A stretch of 64,000 bases of DNA from Plumapathes pennacea (taxonomy: Eukaryota; Cnidaria; Anthozoa; Antipatharia; Myriopathidae), in contig OZ038468.1 of assembly GCA_964036295.1 (NCBI GenBank), positions 134,001-198,000 on the forward strand, read 5' to 3'. How positions within the stretch are numbered: position 1 is the first letter of the stretch; every line of letters begins with the position of its first letter. Under the pieces are notes generated by a model. That model was not told where the DNA came from. It saw nothing but the letters and a program-made list of their open reading frames with translations, and did not search any database. The translations under genes and the position numbers were made by a program. Below are positions 58,062 through 64,000 of this stretch, in pieces.

Positions 58062-59478
58062 ATGAAGGCAAGCATGTTTCCACTGGCTTTCTTACTTTTT
58101 GTCTGCGTTGCTTGGAAAACTGGTAAGCACACGCAATGTACTATTTCAGTATCTTGTTGATATTAGGCTCGTTCAGATGCCGATCTTTTCGTGAGCCGAA
58201 CCTCATACATTCAATTAAGTACATGAAAAGTTCGATTTCTGAATCAATTAAGAACGGCCGATTAATTTGGAAAGGCTCAGCCGTCCTTTTTGCCTAGACC
58301 AGCCGGGAATTACGGCTTTGGAGCGACTCTGATTCAGAGGCCGAACTTTTTGTGAGCCGAATCTAATGCATAAATTATTATAATGTATTTTAATGCGTTT
58401 TAAAGCATTTGTAAAGCAGTTCAATTAAGTTCGGCCGAATAAGTACGGGTCTGAATCATTAAGCGAAATTAAGTAATTTGGGTTGGCCCAAATTCAAATT
58501 AAGTTCAGCTTATGAAAAGATCGCGGCGTCTGAACTGGGCCTAAGGCAGCTCTGTGTCAGTGTATTAATGCATACATATGGTGTGTGTCCCTCTATATGT
58601 ATATGTAACGTGTTTATATAGGATGTGTATGGTAATAGAGCCTTAGATTCTGTAGATTCATTTTTCCATATCAACGCTCGGTAAAGTTGTCTCGGGTGCC
58701 GGGGAGGGTTGTCTTGGGTACCCTGGACAACTTTTCTCCACAAGCAGGGCCTGGGACAGAGGCCAGTACTGTCGAATGTATATTGATGCAATGAAGACAA
58801 AGTGAAAAGTTGTGTCGTTGCAAAAATCGAATTGGACTCAACTTTGCGGAAAACGTTTGAAATACTGGAATTTTTAGGGCATAATCACACGGATCAAATA
58901 ATCTCTCAGAGAGTATAAAACAACAGAAGTATATACTTACTTTATAATACTAATTTTTTTTTGTGTATTTAGCAACTGCTGATGGACCGTCTCCCGGGGC
59001 TGAATGCTACAAGTGCAAGGCTGGATTATCTGCAAAAGAGTGCAACAACACAGCCACAAAGATCACGTGTCCACAAGATTTCACCGAGTGTTTCTCCCTG
59101 AGTGCATACTTTGTTAACGGCAGTTCGACCACTCTTATGGGAATGAAGGGTTGTCGCAATCCCACCCAAGACAACGCGTGCAATAAGACCTGTTCCACTG
59201 TCAATGGAACACTTGGTGATGCTCACTTATCAAATTGCATTATTGGGTGCTGTGACGAAAACGCCTGCAACAATGGCAGCTACCCATATCTCACGCCACT
59301 TCCAACAACTGCCAGCCCGCTTTCAACAACTGCCGGTCCAACTACAGAAAAAAATTCAACCAATAGTACCACGGGTCCAAAAGTGAAGCCGACATCCAAG
59401 GCCAGCCACCCTTCAGGAAACCTGATCGTGTTCATCACTGCCTTCAGTGTGCTGCTTGGCCTGGCAACACAGAACTGA
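58062..59478 (+). CDS. Ly6/uPAR-domain GPI-anchored cell-surface protein, two exons
   Basis: Exon 1, 58062-58122, encodes the signal peptide (MKASMFPLAFLLFVCVAWKT). Exon 2, 58973-59478, completes a 188-residue product with a consistent phase-1 junction. The mature part starts near ECYKCKAGL and has the three-finger Cys pattern ending in CCDENACN, the LU-domain signature (CCxxxxCN). There are N-glycan sites at NNT, NGS, NKT and NGT. A Ser/Thr/Pro-rich stalk follows (about residues 125-165), then a C-terminal hydrophobic tail (LIVFITAFSVLLGLA) without a cytoplasmic part, a GPI-attachment signal. Likely at the outer face of the plasma membrane; the partner is unknown. The placement of the single intron after the signal peptide is typical of this family. 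Confidence 0.9.
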
Positions 59479-59607
59479 AGATAAAAAGCGAGTGCACGGG
59501 TAGTCTGCTTCCATTTGTCGGGTTTTGCGTAATTTTAGAGTCGGGTTTGCAAAATATTATTAACACGAGGTTATTTTATATTTTGCTCAGTATCAACAGG
59601 ATCAAAG

Positions 59608-59818
59608 TTAAGCCTTTCACTTCCAAGAGTGATCAACTTCAAATTTCTCTTTCCAGTCTCTCACCAGAGATATATCATAGAGTATGGAGAACTTGGCGTT
59701 TGATACACAGCTCGAATAGAAGCTGATTAAGATATCGATTCTCACTTCAGCACTCATACATTTTCCTCTTAAAAGGTTGGGAGAATCTGCATTTTGAGCT
59801 TGGTAGTAAAAGGGTTAA
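59608..59818. mobile_element. TTAA-flanked MITE copy
   Basis: Between TTAA at 59608-59611 and TTAA at 59815-59818, with CTTTCACTTCCAAGAGTGAT and GAGCTTGGTAGTAAAAGG ends. Downstream of the Ly6 gene. Confidence 0.82.
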
Positions 59819-59984
59819 GCACTGTAGCTTTGGATTTATTAGTGTGGCATATACCTCTGACGTGGAACTTTTTCCGTTAAGCAGTAATTAGGTTTTATGA
59901 TTGGCAGAACTTGTTCGTTATACCTTAGTTCTTTCTTGATACCTTGTGCGGTGTTTTTTTTTGTTGCTTTGTAAAGTCACACAA

Positions 59985-60735
59985 AGGGCCAAAAAAATGA
60001 GTTTTGACCGGAAATGGCGGTTTGTTATGCGACGTTTCAAGTCTTGTTACTCGCAGATCGGTTTAGATATAGTCATAAATTGCACATCAACACATTTCCC
60101 AAACAAACAGATTTCTTCCTTGAAACTTTCATGCAATTATAATGATTGGCCGATACTTGACACTGTTTTTACTAAGGGCCAAAAAAAAGATTTATCTCTA
60201 AATTTGACCGGAAATGGCGGTTTGTTATAAGGCGTTTGAAGTCTTGTTACTCGCAGACCGATCTAGATTTAATCATAAAATGCACATTAACACATTTTTC
60301 AAACATACAGAAACAATCCCTGCACCTTTCATGCACTTTTAAAAATTGGCTGAGATTATACATCGTTTCAAGTCTTGTTACTCGCAGATCGATTTAGATA
60401 TAATCATAAATTGCACATCAGCACATTTCCCTATCATACAGAAACATTCCCTGGAACTTTAATGCGATTCTAATGATTGGCCGATACTATACATCGTTTT
60501 TACCAAGGGCCAAAAAATTCATTTATCTCTAAATTTGACTGGAAAGGGCGGTTTGTTATGCGAAGTTGAAGTCTTGTTACTCGCAGAACGATTTAGATAT
60601 ACTCATACATTGCACATTAGCACATTTTCCTATCATACAGAAACATTCCCTGAGCTGACTTTCATGTAATTCTAATGATTGCCCGAGACTATATATCGTT
60701 TTCACAAAGGGCCAAAAAATTCATTTCTCTCTTGA
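59985..60735 (+). repeat. 200-bp satellite, left block
   Basis: The marker GTCTTGTTACTCGCAG recurs at 60041, 60241, 60372 and 60571 (one monomer shortened). Each unit has AAGGGCCAAAAAA, TTTGACCGGAAATGGCGG, ATTGCACATCAGCACATTTC and TACAGAAACATTCCCTG. Same satellite as 62198-63630. Confidence 0.92.
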
Positions 60736-61325
60736 CCGGTGTACCAGTAAATGTGTTCCCCCCTAAAAGTGTTCTCCCCGGAACACATTTCCAAGTAAAT
60801 ATGTTCCCCCCGGGGAACACTTTTCCTGGGATATGTGTTCCCCCAATCGGAAATATGTTCCTCCCAAGTTAACATTAGCTGTATACGATATCAATTGTCT
60901 GATCAACTGCAACAGGGATTCAGGTAGAGTCAAGCTTATTTCGTTTTGCGTTTTCAGCTCTGGTCTACACGAAAACGAAAGAATTCGGTGATAAAAATGC
61001 ATCGATTCGAAAACACAGCCAAAAGTGGATCGTTTTCAAAACGGCCCGGTTTCTCTTTCCGTGTAAACGCATCCGTGTAAACCGCGCCTCAAACAAAGAA
61101 CGATAACAGATGAAAACATTAAGCAAAGCAAGACTTGAACATCTGAAGCATGCAAATTAACTAAAAAAGCCCGCCGTGTCGTGAATAAAATCGTTTCTTT
61201 TGTGTTGTGAGGTAATGACGCGAATGATTGACACATTGTTATTATGTTTACTCCACCCATAAAGTGACAAATGCGTTGACCAACTGTAAGACTGGAATAA
61301 AAAAACCTCCCAGGGTTTCTGTGGA

Positions 61326-61508
61326 GTGAAGAGGAGTAAACTGCGAGGAGAAGCAAAGATAGATTCAAAGGAGTATAGTGTTATCTATAATTATGTTGCA
61401 AGAGGAGAGTATCCAGATGGGTTCTCTAAAGAAGAAAAGAGATCTCTGAGAGTGAAGGTCGACGCGAGAGGAACGCGGAAACGGACTATTGAAAGATATA
61501 AACTTTGA
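61326..61508 (+). pseudogene. N-terminal segment of the element protein
   Basis: Open as SKLRGEAKIDSKEYSVIYNY, VARGEYPDGFSKEEKRSLRV, then a stop. The pattern (short acidic-basic helix, Y-x-Y-x-x-x-GEYP-x-G-x-x-K) resembles segments ahead of integrase-like or PHD-linked domains in invertebrate mobile-element proteins. It is out of frame with the PHD finger that follows, so one indel or a short intron separates them. Confidence 0.45.
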
Positions 61509-61518
61509 TCAAGTGAAG

Positions 61519-61797
61519 ATGAGGGTGCACCTACTTGAGTGCCTAGAGAACGAAGCAATCGCGGCCTTTCCCCGTTCACGTAAAGTATCGAAACCGCGAC
61601 AAAGAAGTCACAAACTGCAGGTAATTCAAACCTTTTGTACCTGCCATCTACCCGAGGTGTATGATGACATGATCAGATGTGATTTGTGCGACAAGTGGTA
61701 TCACGCTAAATGCGTGAAATTATCTTCAATTCCCGCCGATAATGAAGAATGGCTCTGCCGATCATGCCTGCTACCCAAGAAAGTCAGCCTGAGATAA
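61519..61797 (+). CDS. PHD-finger protein, short or truncated
   Basis: From the ATG at 61519, 92 residues. A basic linker (PRSRKVSKPRQRSHK) leads to a complete C4HC3 PHD finger: CTCHLP, MIRCDLCDKWYHAKCVKL, WLCRSC. All eight zinc ligands are present, including the W two residues before the seventh Cys, the usual histone-tail-reading form. It ends with KKVSLR and a stop 11 residues after the finger. PHD fingers read histone H3 tails in nuclear proteins and occur in some eukaryotic transposons. The true protein may join the segment at 61326 through splicing or may be broken. It lies wholly within the TIR element. Confidence 0.75.
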   Translation: MRVHLLECLENEAIAAFPRSRKVSKPRQRSHKLQVIQTFCTCHLPEVYDDMIRCDLCDKWYHAKCVKLSSIPADNEEWLCRSCLLPKKVSLR

Positions 61798-62865
61798 ACA
61801 GTTGATAACCCGTAGACTGTATATAAACATTTGTTTCAAGCCTGGGAGCTTTTAGCCCCGAGTACATGCGCCGACGCCGAGACTCGTGCAAACACAACTG
61901 AACATCATGTTACAGTTTAATGGAATACTAGACTTCCAATTGCAGTTATAAATACAACTAGTGTGCGTAAATCGGTGGAGTAATATATTTGGTATCTACA
62001 CAAACAGGCGTCTTGAGCAGATAAGTCACAATTGATCGAGAATTGTCGTAATTTTGGACGTCAGAATACCTGACAAGGGCAGGGCACAATTATGCCTTCG
62101 GCATGGTCAACGTTTACTGGGGGAACACATTTCCGGATGGGGGAACACATATCCTAGGAAATGTGTTCCGGGGGGAACACATTTCCTGTCACACCGGCAA
62201 TGGCTGTTTCTTATGCGAAGTTTGAAGTCTTGTTATTCGCAGATCGATTTAAATTTAGTCATACGTTGCACATCAGCACATTTCTCTAACATATAGAAAC
62301 GTTCCCTTAAACTTTAATGCGATTCTTATGATTGCCCGAGACTATACATTGTTTTAACTAAAGGCCAAAAAAATTCATTTATCTCTAGATTTCACCGGCA
62401 ATGGCTGTTTCTTATGCGAAGTTTGAAGTCTTGTTACTCGCAGATTGATTTAAATTTAATCATAACTTTCATATCAGCACATTTCTCTAACATACAGAAA
62501 CATTCCCTGCAACTTTCCTGGGATTGTAATGATTGGTCGAGGCTATACAACCTTTTTACTAAGGGCCGGGCCAAAAAATTCATTTATCTCTAAATTTGAC
62601 CGGAAATGGCGGTTTGTTGTGCGAAGTTTGAAGTCTTGTTACTCGCAAATCGTTTTAGATATAACCATAAATTGCACATCAGCACATTTATCAAACATAA
62701 AGAAAGAGTCCTTGAAACTTTCATGCGATTCTAATGATGGGCCGATAATACATCGTTTTTACTATGGGCCACCAAAACATTCCATAAATTTGCCCGAAAA
62801 TGACGGTTTGTTCTGCGATGTTTGAAGTCTTGTTACTCGCACATCGACTTAGATATATAGAGGAT

Positions 62866-63003
62866 ATTACACGGCGGCGCGAAGATATGAATTTTATTTT
62901 CGAATGGTAAAACAATATTTTACGAACGAGCGCTTCGCGAGTGAGTAAAATATTGCTTTTTCCACGAGAAAAATAAAATCCATATCTTCAAACCGCCGTG
63001 TAA
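62866..63003. mobile_element. Palindromic MITE in the satellite
   Basis: Left ATTACACGGCGGCGCGAAGA, right TCTTCAAACCGCCGTGTAAT, with TTTTACGAACGAGCGCTTCG near the centre. Confidence 0.85.
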
Positions 63004-63011
63004 TTTTCTTT

Positions 63012-63198
63012 TTATTATATTAGACACGAGTGTTTTACGAGAAATTGCACAAACAACCGTGCAAAAGCGGGAAATGATGCCAACGATATCCTCGCTAGTG
63101 AGGATATGGAAAATACGCCACTCGGGTCCCGGATGTAGTTTCGTATGGATTTTACGCACGGTATATTTTCCAGTAAAACACTCGTGTCTATATAATAA
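63012..63198. mobile_element. Second palindromic MITE in the satellite
   Basis: Left TATTAGACACGAGTGTTTTA, right TAAAACACTCGTGTCTATAT, inverted. The centre has GATATCCTCGCTAGTGAGGATA, itself a palindrome. It follows the previous MITE after 8 bp, so the two may be one composite insertion at a TATA target. Confidence 0.85.
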
Positions 63199-63630
63199 AG
63201 TCATAAATCGCACATCAGCGCATTTCTCAAACACACAAAAACGTTCCCTAAAATTTTTGTGAGATTCTTTTGTTTGGCCGAGACTACACGTCGTTTTTAC
63301 TAAGGGTCAAAAAATTCATTTATTGAATTTAATGAATTGACTGTTTGTTATGCGAAGTTTAAAGTCTTGTTACTCGCAGATTGATTTAGATTTAATCATA
63401 AATTGGGCATCAACACATTTCTTGAACATACAGAAACATTCCCAGAAACATTAATGCGATTCTAATGATTGCCCGAGACTATAAATTGTTTTTACTATGG
63501 GCCAAAAAATTCATTTATCCCTAAAATTGGCCGGAAATGGCGGTTTGTTATGCGAAGTTTGAAGTCTTGTTACTCGCAGATCGATTTAGATATAACCATA
63601 AATTGCACATCAGCACATTTCTAACATACA

Positions 63631-64000
63631 AAATTTTGTGAGATACTTCGAGTGGGTGACCACTGGCGATTAGCTTGCATTCAACATAATGAACGGAGAG
63701 GGGGGCGGGGTGGGGTTATGGGCCCCTTTTCAATGTCTACGGCCCTACTTCCGCAGTTTTTGCTACTCCCCACTGCTACTACCGAACGAATTTTGCCTGA
63801 AAATGAACGGGAACGAACTGAAATGAACGGGAACGCTGCGACACGTTTATATGTCGCACATTCGCGAAATTATAACGCACATCCAACGATCTAAAGATCC
63901 CTCCATCACTCTCGGAGTGAAAAGTTTCAAGTGATGAAGTCCGAAGTAGTGCATTATTTCTCCATTCCACTTCGATTATTTGATTCGAAGTTTATAGGTA
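63631..64000. other. Window end, no gene recognised
   Basis: After the satellite comes GC-rich then AT-rich sequence with GAACGGGAACGAACTGAAAT, and no convincing coding region. It may be the edge of another repeat. Confidence 0.4.

Larger units (their letters stand above)
60740..62193 (+). mobile_element. 1,454-bp terminal-inverted-repeat element carrying a PHD-finger ORF
   Basis: Ends TGTACCAGTAAATGTGTTCC and GGAACACATTTCCTGTCACA, an inverted pair. CCGG lies at both edges (60736-60739 and 62194-62197) and the satellite monomer resumes in register (TTGACC/GG and CC/GGCAATGG), so CCGG looks like a 4-bp target duplication. Several copies of GGGGAACACATTTCC-type subterminal repeats stand inside each end. 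The middle holds a further foldback with GAAAACG motifs (60925-61090) and the PHD region. The superfamily is not identified. Confidence 0.8.
62198..63630 (+). repeat. 200-bp satellite, right block
   Basis: The marker GTCTTGTTACTCGCAG or a close form occurs at 62227, 62428, 62633, 62827, 63364 and 63564; the gap holds two MITEs. Monomers are diverged by point changes from those of the left block. Confidence 0.92.

Overview
The window reads as nuclear DNA from an animal, most likely an anthozoan cnidarian such as a stony coral or sea anemone. This is inferred, not proved. The supports are spliced conserved metazoan genes with short exons, single-exon class A GPCRs, a Ty3/gypsy element, a degenerate LINE, and very many short foldback (MITE-like) repeats. 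Nothing suggests a prokaryotic contig; there are no operons, rRNA genes or CRISPR arrays.

Layout. 1-9,600: the 3' part of VPS45 on the + strand, nine exons seen, with an intronless GPCR nested antisense in its largest intron and a 73-bp tandem array directly before the first visible exon. 9,600-14,600: a decayed, intron-containing fructose-1,6-bisphosphatase gene. Its exons for roughly residues 53-150 are absent and a Ty3/gypsy relic lies in that place; it also has two one-base indels and premature stops. 15,500-20,450: a tandem GPCR pair, the left copy a pseudogene and the right copy intact with a long Gln-rich tail grown from a CAA microsatellite. 23,976-24,866: intronless EMC2 on the - strand. 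25,000-32,300: gene-poor, repeat-rich DNA. 32,300-33,300: a TATA promoter preceded by three CCAAT-bearing repeats, followed by a short spliced unit with a tandemly duplicated 48-nt exon. 33,560-38,160: five successive tandem arrays, including TTAACCC/TTAGCC repeats and a 10-bp TATATAGACT array. 38,806-39,002: a tRNA-derived SINE. 40,674-41,409: a two-exon relic of a CHD1/CHD2 chromatin remodeller on the - strand. 44,390-49,800: a degenerate LINE with nested insertions. 50,272-50,560: a duplicated 5' end of EMC2. 51,328-55,436: a Ty3/gypsy element on the - strand. 56,545-57,009: a Lys/Arg/Glu-rich repeat ORF. 58,062-59,478: a two-exon Ly6/uPAR-type GPI-anchored protein. 59,985-63,630: a 200-bp satellite split by a 1,454-bp element with inverted termini, CCGG at both edges and a PHD-finger ORF inside.

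The working genes seem to be unrelated housekeeping and receptor genes (vesicle-fusion regulator, ER membrane insertase subunit, two orphan GPCRs, a cell-surface Ly6 protein). They do not form a pathway. The main stories are gene decay by repeat insertion, repeated tandem duplication of 3' splice-site regions, and the PHD-finger element in the satellite. All identifications come from reading translations and recalled family sequences; no database search was run.
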